A stretch of DNA of 64,000 bases, taken from assembly GCA_000745135.1 (NCBI GenBank), contig JQNH01000001.1:3395501-3459500 (forward strand), in the 5' to 3' direction. This DNA comes from Rhizobiales bacterium YIM 77505. GTDB lineage: Bacteria; Pseudomonadota; Alphaproteobacteria; Rhizobiales; Beijerinckiaceae. Below, piece by piece: positions 51,892-62,158 of the stretch (position 1 is its first letter; each line of letters opens with the position of its first letter). The notes under the pieces are model-generated. The model ran no database searches. It was not told the DNA's origin and saw only the letters and a program-made list of their open reading frames with translations. A program made the position numbers and the translations under genes.

Positions 51892-53064
51892 ATGCCGTCC
51901 ATGATCGATCATCCCACCCGCGACGCGGGCTTCGGCGTCTATCTCCATTGGCCCTTCTGCCTGGCGAAATGCCCCTATTGCGACTTCAACAGCCATGTCC
52001 GGGCCAAGCCCGTGGACGAGGCGCGTTTTGTCGCCGCCTTTCGGCGCGAGATCGCCGCCTCGGCGGCGCTCACGCCGGGACGGACGGTGACGAGCATCTT
52101 CCTGGGCGGCGGCACTCCTTCCCTCATGCAGCCGCAGACCGTCGCCGCCTTGATCGACGCGGTCGCCGCCGCCTGGCCGGTCGCGCCCGACGCCGAGGTG
52201 ACGCTCGAGGCGAACCCGACGAGCGTCGAGGCGGAGCGTTTCCGCGGCTATCGCGCCGCCGGCGTCAACCGCGTGTCGCTTGGCGTGCAGGCCCTGAACG
52301 ATGCCGATCTGCGCCGGCTCGGGCGCCTGCACACGGCGCAGGAGGCGCTCGCGGCCGTCGCCGTCGCGGCCGCGCACTTCGAGCGCACCTCCTTCGATCT
52401 CATCTATGCCCGCCCCGGGCAGACGTCCGCCGCCTGGGCCGCGGAGCTGCGCGAGGCGATCGCCCATGCCGCCGAGCACCTGTCGCTCTACCAGCTCACC
52501 ATCGAGCCCGACACCTGGTTCGAACGGCTCTACAAGGCGGGCAAGCTCGTCCTCCCCACACCCGAGGAGGCAAGGGCGCTCTATGACGTCACGCAGGAGA
52601 TCTGCGAGGCGGCGGGCCTGCCGGCCTACGAGATCTCGAACCATGCCCGCCCAGGGGCGGAGTCCCGCCACAACCTGCTCTACTGGCGCTATGGCGAGTA
52701 TGTCGGGCTCGGCCCCGGCGCGCACGGCCGGATCGTCACGGCGCAGGGCCGCATCGCGACCGCGACCGAGAAACACCCCGAGACCTGGCTCGAGCTCGTG
52801 GAGCGCAACGGCCACGGCGTCGTCACGCAGGAGGTGCTGACGGCCGAGGAAGAGGGCGACGAGTTCCTGCTCATGGGGCTTCGCCTGCGCGAGGGGGTGG
52901 ACCCTCGGCGCTACGAAGCCCTGGCCGGCCGCCCCCTCGACGAGCGGCGCATCGCCGATCTTCTCGGCGAGGGTCTCATCACCCGTCGCATCGGGGCCCG
53001 CCTTGCGGTGACGCCGGTCGGCTTTCCCGTTCTCGACGCGGTGGTAGCAGACCTCGCAGCCTGA
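51892..53064 (+). CDS. hemW: HemW (radical SAM, coproporphyrinogen III oxidase-like)
   Basis: The 390-residue protein carries the radical-SAM cluster C-L-A-K-C-P-Y-C-D-F (Cys23, Cys27, Cys30), G-G-G-T-P-S, and the HemN-type C-terminal domain (Y-E-I-S-N-H-A-R-P-G-A-E-S-R-H-N). The lack of the second HemN features and the length match HemW, a heme chaperone. ATGs at 51892 and 51901 are both possible starts. A hairpin lies after the stop. Confidence 0.9.
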   Translation: MPSMIDHPTRDAGFGVYLHWPFCLAKCPYCDFNSHVRAKPVDEARFVAAFRREIAASAALTPGRTVTSIFLGGGTPSLMQPQTVAALIDAVAAAWPVAPDAEVTLEANPTSVEAERFRGYRAAGVNRVSLGVQALNDADLRRLGRLHTAQEALAAVAVAAAHFERTSFDLIYARPGQTSAAWAAELREAIAHAAEHLSLYQLTIEPDTWFERLYKAGKLVLPTPEEARALYDVTQEICEAAGLPAYEISNHARPGAESRHNLLYWRYGEYVGLGPGAHGRIVTAQGRIATATEKHPETWLELVERNGHGVVTQEVLTAEEEGDEFLLMGLRLREGVDPRRYEALAGRPLDERRIADLLGEGLITRRIGARLAVTPVGFPVLDAVVADLAA

Positions 53065-53077
53065 CCCGGCCTTGCGG

Positions 53078-53095
53078 CGCCCTTTCCGGAGGGCG
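53078..53095. terminator. Terminator-like hairpin after hemW
   Basis: CGCCCT-ttccgg-AGGGCG is a 6-bp perfect stem between the convergent hemW and LpoA-like gene ends (stop codons 53064 and 53103). No T-tract follows on either strand, so its strength is uncertain. Confidence 0.4.
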
Positions 53096-53102
53096 AAGGA
53101 GA

Positions 53103-54341
53103 TCAGGTCCCCGGCAGTTGCTTCGGGGCGGGGCTGACGATGGCCGCGGCGCCATTGCGGATTTCGAGCACGGCCAGCGCCCGGTCGTTGGTGCCGTCCG
53201 GCTTGAAGCGGAACACGCCGTCGGCGCCCGCAAAGCCGGACGGATTGGTGAGCACCCCTTCGGCAAAGCGCTGCGAGCCTTGCGTGCGCACCAACGCGGC
53301 GGCGAGCGACACCGCGTCATAGGCCAGGGTCGCGATCCGCGCAGGCTCCGCATTGAACCTCGCCCGGTAGCGCCCGGCAAAGGCGGCGAAGCCGGCAGAG
53401 TCGGGGGCCGCGAACCAGCCGCCCTGCAGCGCGGCGAGGCGGAACAGGCGCGGGTCGTTCCACACGCCGGTCCCAAGCGGCTTGACGCGGGCCGGATCGA
53501 AGCCAGCCTGGGTCAAGGCCTGGGCCACGGCGGGGAGGCTCTCCTTATTGTCCGGCAGGAAGAGGGCGTCGGCCTGGGCGCCGGGGCCTGTGACGAGAGG
53601 CGCGAGACGCTGCACTGCCGCTTGCGCCTGGCCGGGAGAATAGCGTTCGACCGCCACGACCCGGGCACCGCGGCGGGCGGCGGCCTCGCGGAACTGGGCT
53701 TCCACCACATTGCCATAGGTGTTCTCGGGGATAAGGGCGGCAAAGGAACGCCGCCCCTGCCCGCTCGCATAATCGATCACCCGATCGACCTCCTCCTGCG
53801 GGAGGAAGGACAGGAGATAGACGCCCCGGCTTGCCACGCCGACATCGGTCGAGAAGGCGATCACGGGCCGTCCCGCCTGCCGGGCCACCTGGCCCGCCGC
53901 CTGCACCGAGGCGGCAAAGAGCGGGCCGATGACGAGTTCGGCCCCTTCGGCGAGCGCCGATTCGGCCGCCTCGCGCGCCCCGTCCGGGGTGCCGCGATCA
54001 TCCTTCACGAGAAGGGTGAGATCGGGGTCCTGGAACTCCGACATGGCGAGTTCGGCGGCGTTGCGCAGGGAGGCCGCCGCGACCGCCCCTTGCCCCGGAC
54101 CTGAGAGCGGCAGGAGGAGCGCCACCTTCACCGAGCCCGTGCCGATGGTGGTGGCGGGTCCGCGCTGAGGCACGGGAGGCAAGGGCGCCTGCGCCTCCGG
54201 CGGCTCGAGGCTCGACAGGCCGCTCCCGCCGCCGATGCAGCCGCCGAGCGCCAGCGTTGCCAATCCGATCAGCGCGCCCGTCCACCGGCGGGACGAGGCG
54301 CGTCGCCGACCTGCGCAAGGAAGCATTCGAGCCAAGGACAC
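53103..54341 (-). CDS. Penicillin-binding-protein activator, LpoA-like lipoprotein
   Basis: This 412-residue protein has a lipoprotein signal with lipobox L-A-L-G-G-C (Cys about 35) and a periplasmic-binding-protein fold: V-K-V-A-L-L-L-P-L-S-G-P-G-Q, V-I-G-P-L-F-A-A-S-V and V-I-A-F-S-T-D-V. It corresponds to the C-terminal half of LpoA as found in alphaproteobacteria, an outer-membrane activator of class A penicillin-binding proteins, next to RsmI. The start is not settled: GTG at 54341 or ATG at 54326. It is divergent from rsmI. Confidence 0.87.
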   Translation of the reverse strand: MSLARMLPCAGRRRASSRRWTGALIGLATLALGGCIGGGSGLSSLEPPEAQAPLPPVPQRGPATTIGTGSVKVALLLPLSGPGQGAVAAASLRNAAELAMSEFQDPDLTLLVKDDRGTPDGAREAAESALAEGAELVIGPLFAASVQAAGQVARQAGRPVIAFSTDVGVASRGVYLLSFLPQEEVDRVIDYASGQGRRSFAALIPENTYGNVVEAQFREAAARRGARVVAVERYSPGQAQAAVQRLAPLVTGPGAQADALFLPDNKESLPAVAQALTQAGFDPARVKPLGTGVWNDPRLFRLAALQGGWFAAPDSAGFAAFAGRYRARFNAEPARIATLAYDAVSLAAALVRTQGSQRFAEGVLTNPSGFAGADGVFRFKPDGTNDRALAVLEIRNGAAAIVSPAPKQLPGT

Positions 54342-54472
54342 CCCCCTTCGCGCTCAAGAGCGCGCCCTTCCGTCTTAAACGCTTCGGCAATTATGGCAAA
54401 AGAAGTGTAAACGCCGCGGCGACGGCCCCGAACCATGGGCCGGCGACGCGGGTGCGCAGCAGAGTGGCAGGG

Positions 54473-55429
54473 ATGACACAGGCCAATGATCCACCGGACT
54501 TGAAGGCAGCGGGCAATCCGGGGCGCGGCATCTTCACCGCCTTCGGCCTCGCCGCGGAGGCAGAACCGCTGCCGCCTGGGCTCTATGTCGTGGCGACCCC
54601 GATCGGCAACTTGAAGGACGTGACCTTCCGCGCCTTGAGTGTGCTCGCCGCCGCGGATGCAGTGCTGGCCGAGGACACCCGCGTCACCAAGCGGCTTCTC
54701 GCGCATTACGGGATCACGACCCCCCTTCTGACTTACAACGAGCATTCGAACGAAGCGGTCCGCGAGCGCATGCTCCACCGCCTCAAGGAGGGCCAAGCGC
54801 TCGCTCTCGTGTCAGACGCGGGCACGCCGCTCGTCTCGGATCCCGGCTACAAGCTCGTGCAGGCGGCGATCGCCGAGGGCGTGCCGGTCACGCCGATTCC
54901 CGGCCCCTCGGCGGTGCTCACCGCCCTCGTCGTCTCGGGCCTGCCCACCGACCGCTTCTTCTTCGAAGGCTTCCTGCCGGCGAAGAGCGCGGCCCGGAGA
55001 ACGCGTCTCGCGGAGCTTGATGCCATTCCCGGCACGCTCATGCTGTTCGAGGCCCCCCACCGCCTGCCCGAGATGCTCGCCGACGCCGCCGAGGTGCTGG
55101 GCGAGCGTCCCGCGGTCGTCGCCCGCGAGCTCACCAAGCTCTTCGAGACGGTGCGGCGCGGAACGCTCCGAACCCTTGCCGACGCGTTCGCCAGGGAAGG
55201 TCCGCCCAAAGGCGAGATCGTGGTGTTGATCGGCGAGGCGGGCGAACGCCGCGGCGGACCTGAAGCGGATGCCGCCCTCGACGCCAAGCTTGCGGCGGCG
55301 CTCCAGCGCCACTCGATCAAGGACGCGGCGGCGATCGTCGCCGCCGACTTCCGGCTCCCGAAGCGGGAGGTCTATGCCCGCGCCGTGGCGCTCTCCCAGA
55401 GAAGGGACGAGCCGGGCGGGGAGGAGTGA
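54473..55429 (+). CDS. rsmI: 16S rRNA (cytidine1402-2'-O)-methyltransferase
   Basis: From ATG 54473, the 318-residue protein has the tetrapyrrole-methylase fold: [29 protein letters not shown] and [12 protein letters not shown], all diagnostic of RsmI. It methylates the 2'-OH of C1402 in 16S rRNA. The ribosome site is weak. The stop overlaps the ATG of yraN by one base, and that pair is the conserved rsmI-yraN order. Confidence 0.94.
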   Translation: MTQANDPPDLKAAGNPGRGIFTAFGLAAEAEPLPPGLYVVATPIGNLKDVTFRALSVLAAADAVLAEDTRVTKRLLAHYGITTPLLTYNEHSNEAVRERMLHRLKEGQALALVSDAGTPLVSDPGYKLVQAAIAEGVPVTPIPGPSAVLTALVVSGLPTDRFFFEGFLPAKSAARRTRLAELDAIPGTLMLFEAPHRLPEMLADAAEVLGERPAVVARELTKLFETVRRGTLRTLADAFAREGPPKGEIVVLIGEAGERRGGPEADAALDAKLAAALQRHSIKDAAAIVAADFRLPKREVYARAVALSQRRDEPGGEE

Positions 55430-55803
55430 TGCGGAGCGCGGCGGACCGTCGTCTCGCCGACGCTCGCGGCCATGTGGCCGAGGCGAAGGCCCTCGCGCTT
55501 CTCATCCTGAAAGGCTACCGGCCGCTGGCGCGCCGCTTCAGGGCGGCCGGAGGAGAGATCGATCTGATCATGGCGCGCGGCGCCACGATCGCCTTCATCG
55601 AGGTGAAGGCCCGCGGCGACATGGACGCGGCCCTTGCCGCGATCAGCGCGGAGAAGCGGGTCCGCTTCTCGCGGGCCGCCCGAGCCTGGCTTGCCCGCAA
55701 CCCCTGGGCCGCGAGACGGACCTTGCGCGCCGATGCAGTGTTCGTCGCGCGAGGACGCTGGCCGCGGCATCTTGCGGCCGCATTCGAGATCGAGGGACTC
55801 TGA
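55429..55803 (+). CDS. yraN: YraN/UPF0102 family nuclease-fold protein
   Basis: The ATG at 55429 shares its A with the rsmI TGA, with GGGGAGGAG just upstream. The 124-residue product has the restriction-endonuclease-like core G-G-E-I-D-L-I-M-A and F-I-E-V-K-A-R, with the paired Asp/Glu-x-Lys active site typical of UPF0102. The family is found after RsmI across proteobacteria and is thought to be Holliday-junction-resolvase-like, without a proven role. Confidence 0.93.
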   Translation: MRSAADRRLADARGHVAEAKALALLILKGYRPLARRFRAAGGEIDLIMARGATIAFIEVKARGDMDAALAAISAEKRVRFSRAARAWLARNPWAARRTLRADAVFVARGRWPRHLAAAFEIEGL

Positions 55804-55908
55804 GCATTGGGCTTCGCCCATGCGCCATGCCCAGGCGCCACCCTCGCGAGGAGCGGTTGTCTTCCCATGAAGCCCGCCTGATAAGAACAGGCGAAAGGGG
55901 AGACTGCC

Positions 55909-56892
55909 ATGACCCTCACCGTCGCGGTCCAGATGGACCCGATCGAGCGCATCCGCATCGCCGGCGATTCCACCTTCGGCCTCATGCTCGAGGCCCAGGC
56001 GCGGGGGCACGCCCTCCTCTACTACACGCCCGACCGCCTCTCCATGCGGGACGGGCGCGTCACGACCCTCGTCGAGCCCGTCGAGGTGCGCGACGTGGAG
56101 GGCGACCATTTCTCGTTGGGCGCCCCACGGCGCATCGACCTTGCCGAGGTCGACGTGGTGCTCATGCGCCAGGAGCCTCCCTTCGACATGGGATATGTCA
56201 CGGCAACGCATCTCCTGGAGCGGATCCATCCGCAAACGCTCGTCGTGAACAATCCGACGGAAGTGCGCAATGCGCCGGAGAAGCTATTCGTCACCTCCTT
56301 CCCGCACCTGATGCCACCGACCCTCATCACCCGCGACAAGGCGGAGATCGAGGCCTTTCGCCGGGAGTTCGGCGACGTCGTGATGAAGCCGCTGCACGGC
56401 CATGGCGGCGCCGCGGTGGTGCGGATCGCCCGGGAGGACCCGAATTTCGGCTCCCTCTACGATCTCTTCTCGACCCTGTTCAAGGAGCCCTGGGTGGTGC
56501 AGCGCTTCCTGCCGCAGGTATCGGAGGGCGACAAGCGCATCATCCTCGTGGACGGGGTTGCCATGGGTGCGGTGAACCGGGTGCCGGCGGCGAACGACAT
56601 CCGCTCCAACATGGTCCGGGGCGGAGCGGCGCAGGCGACGGACCTGACGCCACGGGAGCGCGAGATCTGCGAGACCATCGGCCCGGAGCTCAAGCGGCGG
56701 GGCCTCATCTTCGTCGGCATCGACGTGATCGACGGCAACCTGACCGAGATCAACGTCACCTGCCCGACCGGCATCCGCGCCATCAAGAAGCTCGGCGGCC
56801 CGGATCTCGCCGCCGCGATCTGGGACGTCATCGAGGCGAAGGCGCGACCCACTGGTGGAGAACCGCGAAGCTCCGCGCAGCGCAGAGCATGA
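55909..56892 (+). CDS. gshB: Glutathione synthetase
   Basis: The 327-residue ATP-grasp protein begins [11 protein letters not shown] and has [24 protein letters not shown], and [14 protein letters not shown]. It joins gamma-glutamylcysteine and glycine. The ribosome site GGGGAG lies about 9 bp upstream. It lies 105 bp after yraN, in the conserved rsmI-yraN-gshB order. Confidence 0.94.
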   Translation: MTLTVAVQMDPIERIRIAGDSTFGLMLEAQARGHALLYYTPDRLSMRDGRVTTLVEPVEVRDVEGDHFSLGAPRRIDLAEVDVVLMRQEPPFDMGYVTATHLLERIHPQTLVVNNPTEVRNAPEKLFVTSFPHLMPPTLITRDKAEIEAFRREFGDVVMKPLHGHGGAAVVRIAREDPNFGSLYDLFSTLFKEPWVVQRFLPQVSEGDKRIILVDGVAMGAVNRVPAANDIRSNMVRGGAAQATDLTPREREICETIGPELKRRGLIFVGIDVIDGNLTEINVTCPTGIRAIKKLGGPDLAAAIWDVIEAKARPTGGEPRSSAQRRA

Positions 56893-56937
56893 GGCGCCCT
56901 TGCTCGGGCTGCGCGCGTGCCCGGAGCGCCCGGAAGG

Positions 56938-57486
56938 TCAAAGCCCGCCTGCGGAATGCTTGCCCTTCGCTGCGTCGTGGCCGCTCTCGCTGATGCGGTC
57001 GGTGAGCGCGAGGATGACGCCGGAGCCCACGAAGACGAGATGGATCACCACGAGCCAGGTGAGGTCGCGGTCCGAGACGTTCTGCACGTTCATGAAGGCC
57101 TTCAGCACCTGGATGGCCGAGATCGCCACGATCGAGGACAGGAGCTTCAGCTTGAGGCCCGTGAAGTCGATCTTGCCCATCCACTCGGGCCAGTCGGGAT
57201 GGTCGTTCTCGTCGATCTTGGAGACGAAGTTCTCGTAGCCCGAGAAGATGACGATGATGACGAGGGATCCGGTGAGGGTCAGGTCGACCAGGGACAGAAT
57301 TCCGAGGATGACCTCGGACTCGCTCGCGGTGAAAGCGTGGGTGACGAAATGCCCGAGTTCCTGAAGGGCCTTCACCATCAGTCCGAGCAGCGCCACGACG
57401 AGCGCTACATAGAAGGGAGCGAGCAGCCAGCGGCTCGAGAAGAGGAGGCGTTCGAGCAGGCGTTCGACGGTCGTGCGGTGGCTCAT
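56938..57486 (-). CDS. UPF0114 / YqhA-type inner-membrane protein
   Basis: The ATG at 57486 gives 182 residues. The sequence S-S-R-W-L-L-A-P-F-Y, H-P-D-W-P-E-W-M-G-K-I-D-F and a V-L-K-A-F-M-N-V helix fit TIGR00645/YqhA with three to four membrane segments. The function is unknown. It is downstream of msrA on the same strand (41 bp gap). Confidence 0.88.
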   Translation of the reverse strand: MSHRTTVERLLERLLFSSRWLLAPFYVALVVALLGLMVKALQELGHFVTHAFTASESEVILGILSLVDLTLTGSLVIIVIFSGYENFVSKIDENDHPDWPEWMGKIDFTGLKLKLLSSIVAISAIQVLKAFMNVQNVSDRDLTWLVVIHLVFVGSGVILALTDRISESGHDAAKGKHSAGGL

Positions 57487-57527
57487 GGGGGCCCGATGCC
57501 ACGGCCGAGCTTCGGCCGCAAGCGGCC

Positions 57528-58196
57528 TCAAGCCTCGGCCCGGGCGCCGACCCCGGTGCCGATCGGGCAGGCGACGCCAGTCCCGCCGAGGCCGCAATAG
57601 CCGGCCGGGTTCTTGGCGAGATACTGCTGGTGGTAGTCCTCGGCGAAGTAGAAGGGGCCGGCCTGGCGGATCTCGGTGGTGATCGGACCAAAGCCGCGTG
57701 CGGTCAGCGCCTCCTGATACCGGGCCTTCGAGGCCTCGGCCGCGGCGCGCTGCGCCTCGTCGAAGACATAGATGCCCGACCGGTATTGCGTGCCCACGTC
57801 ATTGCCCTGGCGCATGCCCTGCGTGGGGTCATGGCTCTCCCAGAAGGTCTTCAGAAGGGACTCGTAGGACATCCGCGCGGGGTCGTAGACGACAAGCACC
57901 ACCTCGTTGTGCCCTGTCAGGCCCGAGCAGACCTCCTCATAAGTGGGATGGGGCGTCAGCCCGCCTGAATAGCCCACGGCCGTGATCCAGACTCCATCGC
58001 CGAGCTGCCAGAACTTGCGCTCCGCTCCCCAGAAGCAGCCGAGCCCGAAGAGGGCCCTCGCCATGCCTTCCGGATAGGGCGGGTGCAGGGAGCGGCCGTT
58101 GACGAAGTGACGCTCGGCGGTCGGAATCGGCTGCGGACGCCCGGGAAGCGCCTCGGCGGCCGTGGGCAGATCGAGCTTCTTGCGAAAGGAGAACAT
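57528..58196 (-). CDS. msrA: Peptide methionine (S)-S-oxide reductase
   Basis: The ATG at 58196 gives 222 residues and an AGGAG-like site sits upstream. The active-site motif F-G-L-G-C-F-W-G (Cys54) and the V-G-Y-S-G-G, D-P-T, G-x-Q-Y-R-S and E-D-Y-H-Q-Q-Y-L motifs are standard for MsrA. It reduces methionine-S-sulfoxide using thioredoxin. The long tail region ends G-Y-C-G-L-G-G-T-G with the resolving Cys. Confidence 0.95.
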   Translation of the reverse strand: MFSFRKKLDLPTAAEALPGRPQPIPTAERHFVNGRSLHPPYPEGMARALFGLGCFWGAERKFWQLGDGVWITAVGYSGGLTPHPTYEEVCSGLTGHNEVVLVVYDPARMSYESLLKTFWESHDPTQGMRQGNDVGTQYRSGIYVFDEAQRAAAEASKARYQEALTARGFGPITTEIRQAGPFYFAEDYHQQYLAKNPAGYCGLGGTGVACPIGTGVGARAEA

Positions 58197-58279
58197 GGCG
58201 CGCTCCGGCGTTGGACGCCCCTGATGTAGGAAGGCGGGGCGGAGCTTGCGAGCGGTGGCCGCGTCGCGTCGGGCGGATC

Positions 58280-58603
58280 TCAGGGGCCGGACAGGAAGCC
58301 GATCGGCTCCGGGGGCTTGCGACCGAGCCAGAGAAGGAGGGCTCCGAGGGCGAACGCCACGAGGCCCGCGGGAAGAAGAAGGAGGTTGAGGAGAACCGGA
58401 TCCCATAGGAACGGATGGACGTGGCGCGTCACCGCCGGCTCGAGCAGCGGAAAGGACCTCGGGAAGAGGCGGAAGGCGACCTCGCCGAGCGGCGTCAGGC
58501 TCACTGCATTGTTGGCGATCGAGCGGGTGCCGTCGATGACGAGCCCGACGAAGCCCGCAGCAAGAAGAGCCAATCCAAGGAAACGTGCGAGGAACCGGAA
58601 CAT
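58280..58603 (-). CDS. Small membrane protein (107 aa)
   Basis: The product has two hydrophobic segments (about 5-25 and 70-93) around a [10 protein letters not shown] loop. It starts at an ATG with a modest upstream G-rich site. Unknown function; likely inner membrane with a short periplasmic loop. Confidence 0.6.
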   Translation of the reverse strand: MFRFLARFLGLALLAAGFVGLVIDGTRSIANNAVSLTPLGEVAFRLFPRSFPLLEPAVTRHVHPFLWDPVLLNLLLLPAGLVAFALGALLLWLGRKPPEPIGFLSGP

Positions 58604-58828
58604 GAAAGGGCTGATCGGCAGCGGGGGAGGGACGCTCGCAGGTAACGGAAAGCCCTGACGGGACGCAAGGCACGCTGACGCTCTGCGACATTCGCGCCGT
58701 CCGCGTCCGCGCCTCCGCGCGGCCGGAACCGCGAGGCGAATACATGGAAAGCGAGCCCGACGCGCCTCCCGCGCCCGTCCTGGGATGGCCGAAGGCCGCA
58801 CCCAGACCCGAAGGAGCGAGAGGCGCCC

Positions 58829-59848
58829 TCAGCTTCGGCCGGCCGCCTTCTTCACGAAGCGGTCGTCGAAGGTCTTGGCCAGGTCCACGGCGGCGTTCTG
58901 CATCTCGGGATCGAGGGTCTTGAGCATGTCGAGCACGCTCCTCATCCCCTCGGGCGAGACGATGCCGTCGCGTGAATAGCTCTCCAGCGACTTGCGCAGG
59001 GCGGCGATGTAGAGGGCCTTGTCGCCGAGGTGGTAGTCGGCGGGCACCGTTTCGGCGATCTCCTCGGGCGTCGCCCCCTGCAGCCACTTCAGGGCCTTCA
59101 TGAAGGCGTTGACGAGACGCTGCGTGGTTTCGGGGTTCCTCTCGATGAACTCGGCCCGGGTGTAGAGGGTCGCCGCCGGGTTCGATCCGCCGAACAGGGC
59201 CTTGGTGCCGGCCTCGGTGCGCGTGTCGATGAGCGGCACGACGGCGCCCTCCTGCTCGAGCTTCGAGATCACCGGCTCGGTGTTGGAGATGATGTCGATC
59301 TCGCCCCTCTGCAGGGCGGCCACCGCGCTCGCCGTCGCGCCGACCCCGATGAAGGAGGCGTCGCTCGCCTTCAGCCCCGCCTTCGACATGGCGTAGAGGG
59401 GGATGAGATAGGTCGAGGAGCCGGGCGCGGTGACGCCGATCTTCTTGCCCTTGAAGTCGGCTGCCGATCTCACCTTTTCCGCCTGGTCCTTGCGGACCGC
59501 GACCGTGATGCTCGGGAAGCGGCCGAGTTCGATGACGCCGCGGATGTCCTGGCCCTTCGCCTGCATGCGGACGGTGTGCTCATAGGCGCCGGTGACCACG
59601 TCCACCGAGCCGCCCACGAGTGCCTGCAGCGCCCGCGCCCCGCCGGCGAAGTCGTTGATCTCGACCTCGAGCCCCTCCTCCTTGAAGAAGCCCTTCCGCT
59701 CGGCGATGGTGAGCGGCAGGTAGTAGAGCGCCGGCTTGCCGCCGACGCCGAGCACGACCTTGCTCTTCTCGGGTGCGCCTTGAGCGCAAGCCGGAGCGCC
59801 GAGCGCAGCCGCAACGAGGGCGAGCGCCAGGGTCTTGAAGAGCGCCAT
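58829..59848 (-). CDS. Orphan ABC substrate-binding protein (SsuA/NMT1-like)
   Basis: The 339-residue receptor has a signal peptide (about 1-22), [24 protein letters not shown] and G-V-T-A-P-G-S-S, typical of nitrate/sulfonate/pyrimidine-precursor (TauA/NMT1) receptors. AGGAGG lies 8 bp upstream. No permease or ATPase gene is adjacent, so it works with partners encoded elsewhere. Ligand unknown. Confidence 0.86.
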   Translation of the reverse strand: MALFKTLALALVAAALGAPACAQGAPEKSKVVLGVGGKPALYYLPLTIAERKGFFKEEGLEVEINDFAGGARALQALVGGSVDVVTGAYEHTVRMQAKGQDIRGVIELGRFPSITVAVRKDQAEKVRSAADFKGKKIGVTAPGSSTYLIPLYAMSKAGLKASDASFIGVGATASAVAALQRGEIDIISNTEPVISKLEQEGAVVPLIDTRTEAGTKALFGGSNPAATLYTRAEFIERNPETTQRLVNAFMKALKWLQGATPEEIAETVPADYHLGDKALYIAALRKSLESYSRDGIVSPEGMRSVLDMLKTLDPEMQNAAVDLAKTFDDRFVKKAAGRS

Positions 59849-59914
59849 AACGGTTTCCTCCTGCCTTGTGTGTCGGGCCCATTCTGGGCCGGCGCTCGCG
59901 CCAGGAAAAGCCGT

Positions 59915-61111
59915 CTATGGCGTGCGGGCCGCGGCGAGGGTGCTTGCTTCAGCCACCTGTTGGACGTTGCGGTAGCGGTCGAGCCGCAGGCCCATCATCG
60001 TCTCGAATTTCTGATGCACCTCGGCGACGGTGAGGCTCTTCGTCTTGCGGCCGGCACGGGCGAAGAAGATGGGCCGGTTCGCGCGGGCGGGCCTCGGCAG
60101 GAGCTTCGCCGCCGCCGCCTTCGGCTCCTTCGCCACCTTCTGGAGGAAGCGCTCCGCGTCGTCGGGCCCCAGGAAATGGGCCAGATAGGTCTCGCCGTCC
60201 GTCAGATCGCGTCCCAGGGCCTCGGCGATGCGAGCCCGGTCGCGCTTGAGCATCTCGGCGGCGAGGACGGCGGAAAGGTAGGGGTCGCGCCGCAGATCGA
60301 GGATGCGCGCCCGCTCGGCCGCGTCCTCGACCACGAACTCGTCGTCGACGATCGCGACGGCCGCCGCCTCCTTGGCCAGCCCGTGCTTCGCCCCGAACTC
60401 GCGCACCACCTGGAGCCACGTCTTTTCGATGAACTGGAACAGGCCGGTGGCCGAGGAGGTGCGGGCCTGGACGTTGGTCGAAAAGCTCGACTCCTTGTCC
60501 GCGATGGCCATGAGAAGCGTGGGGTTGGTCCCGGTGGCCCGCGCGGCGCGAAGGATGCTCTCGACGAGCTCCCGCCTCACCCGCATCGGCCCGAAGGGAA
60601 GGATATCGTCAGGCCTGCGGCCCCCGATCTCGGGCAGGGAGAAGAGCTCGGCGAGTTCGGCCTCCGTTTCCTCGGGGAAGAGGGCATCGTAAGGAACGCG
60701 GTCGACGGGGCCCTCCGCGCGCGCGGCCTCGCCCCCCGCAGGCACCGTCGGAGCGGCGGGCTCCTGGGCCAGGGACGGCGCCACATTCACCCGCGGCCTT
60801 GGCATGGGCAGGTCGGCGATTGCCGTTGCCGCCCGGGCGGGGGGCACGCCCTCGACCGCCGCGCCGAGCCCGACAATGGCGCCGGCGACACCGGTGGCGA
60901 GCGCGCCGCAGACGAGGAGCGCGCGCCCGGCGAGGGAGAGCACCGCATCGCCGGGCGAGGGCCGGCCGGAGGCGGACGGGCCGCGGGCCAGCCTGCGCGT
61001 TGGGTCCCCTGAGCTTCGACCAAGGGTTTGACGTGGGGCCGCCACGCGCTCCTGCGGACCGCGCCCGACCCGAGCGGTGGCGCCGCTCGGCGCCATCGTT
61101 CGCAGTCGCAT
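59915..61111 (-). CDS. Membrane-anchored lytic transglycosylase (SLT domain)
   Basis: The 398-residue protein has an Arg/Pro-rich cytoplasmic N-terminus, one membrane segment (about 60-84), a Pro/Glu linker and a C-terminal SLT domain with A-D-K-E-S-S-F (catalytic Glu), followed by S-S-A-T-G-L-F-Q-F. It cleaves the glycan strand of peptidoglycan. GGGGAG lies about 9 bp before the ATG. An AT-richer 120-bp gap upstream holds a TTAAC-N4-CTTAG-like string. Confidence 0.87.
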   Translation of the reverse strand: MRLRTMAPSGATARVGRGPQERVAAPRQTLGRSSGDPTRRLARGPSASGRPSPGDAVLSLAGRALLVCGALATGVAGAIVGLGAAVEGVPPARAATAIADLPMPRPRVNVAPSLAQEPAAPTVPAGGEAARAEGPVDRVPYDALFPEETEAELAELFSLPEIGGRRPDDILPFGPMRVRRELVESILRAARATGTNPTLLMAIADKESSFSTNVQARTSSATGLFQFIEKTWLQVVREFGAKHGLAKEAAAVAIVDDEFVVEDAAERARILDLRRDPYLSAVLAAEMLKRDRARIAEALGRDLTDGETYLAHFLGPDDAERFLQKVAKEPKAAAAKLLPRPARANRPIFFARAGRKTKSLTVAEVHQKFETMMGLRLDRYRNVQQVAEASTLAAARTP

Positions 61112-61234
61112 GCTGAAGACTCCCCGCTCGCCGTTGAAACCGGCGTCCGTGCATTGGCGGGGTTAACGAGACTTAGCGCTTGTGGCCGAAATATGTTGGC
61201 TTGGCCGTAAGCGGGCCGGCCCCTGAGGGCGCGC

Positions 61235-62134
61235 TCACTCGGCGCGCTCTGGCGGCGCGACGGCGAGCGTCTCGAAGCGGACCCAGTCCTCGAAGCCGGT
61301 GATCGCCTTGAAGCGCGCGAAATCGACCCCCTCGCCGTCGAGGGTCAAGCGGCCCGCGGCGAGGTCGGCGAGGGCCTTCTCGATGGTGCGCGCCACGCGG
61401 AAGATCAGCGTCGTGGGATAGGCGATCATCGCGAAGCCCATCGCCTTCAGCTCCTTCGGATCCACTAGCGGCGTGCGCCCGCCTTCGAGCATGTTGGCGA
61501 GTTGCGGGACGCCGCGGAACGCCGCGCCGATGCGGCGCATCTCCTCGAGGCTCTCGGGAGCCTCGATGAAGACGCCGTCGGCGCCGGTCTTGAGGTAACG
61601 CTCGCCGCGCCTCAAGGCCTCGTCGAGCCCGTGAACGGCTCGGGCGTCGGTGCGGGCGAGGAGGAAGGTGTCCTTCTCCCGAGCCGCCGCCGCGGCGCGC
61701 AGCTTCTCCTCCATCACGGCGGCGGGCACCACGTCCTTGCCGGCCATGTGGCCGCAGCGCTTGGGCGCCACCTGGTCCTCGATGAAGACGGCGGCGGCGC
61801 CCATGCGCTCATAGGTGCGGATGGTGCGCACGACGTTCTTGGCGTCGCCATAGCCGTGGTCGGCATCGACGAGCACCGGAAGCGGGCTCGCCTCGATGAT
61901 GTCGCGCATGCCGGCCGCCATTTCGCCGAGGCCCACGAGGCCGATGTCGGGCAACCCGTAACGGGCGCCGACGAGAGGAAAGCCGCCGATCGAATAGGCC
62001 TTGAAGCCGGCGCGGGCGATGAGGCGGGCCGAGAGCGCGTCGTGGGCGCAGGGCAACAGCAGCGGCTCGGGGCCGTCGAGAAGATCGCGCCACCGCCGGC
62101 CTGTCCCGGCCGCCTTTTCCGTCTCGCCGCTCAC
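61235..62134 (-). CDS. Isocitrate-lyase / PEP-mutase superfamily lyase
   Basis: The product has 299 residues starting at GTG with GGGAGGG upstream. The active-site segment P-K-R-C-G-H-M-A-G-K and D-A-D-H-G-Y-G-D match the methylisocitrate/dimethylmalate lyase branch of the superfamily, which carries a catalytic Cys and a Mg site in D-A-D-x-G. E-D-Q-V-A-P-K-R is also typical. It cleaves a C-C bond in a substituted malate or related acid. It starts 24 bp after leuD, so it probably works on the product of a dehydratase. Confidence 0.85.
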   Translation of the reverse strand: MSGETEKAAGTGRRWRDLLDGPEPLLLPCAHDALSARLIARAGFKAYSIGGFPLVGARYGLPDIGLVGLGEMAAGMRDIIEASPLPVLVDADHGYGDAKNVVRTIRTYERMGAAAVFIEDQVAPKRCGHMAGKDVVPAAVMEEKLRAAAAAREKDTFLLARTDARAVHGLDEALRRGERYLKTGADGVFIEAPESLEEMRRIGAAFRGVPQLANMLEGGRTPLVDPKELKAMGFAMIAYPTTLIFRVARTIEKALADLAAGRLTLDGEGVDFARFKAITGFEDWVRFETLAVAPPERAE

Positions 62135-62158
62135 GTCACCCTCCCGTTTCCGCCGCTC

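Noticed and set aside
59030-61012. Long plus-strand frame spanning the binding protein and lytic transglycosylase
   Set aside because: It crosses two recognisable minus-strand genes and an intergenic gap and shows no domain.
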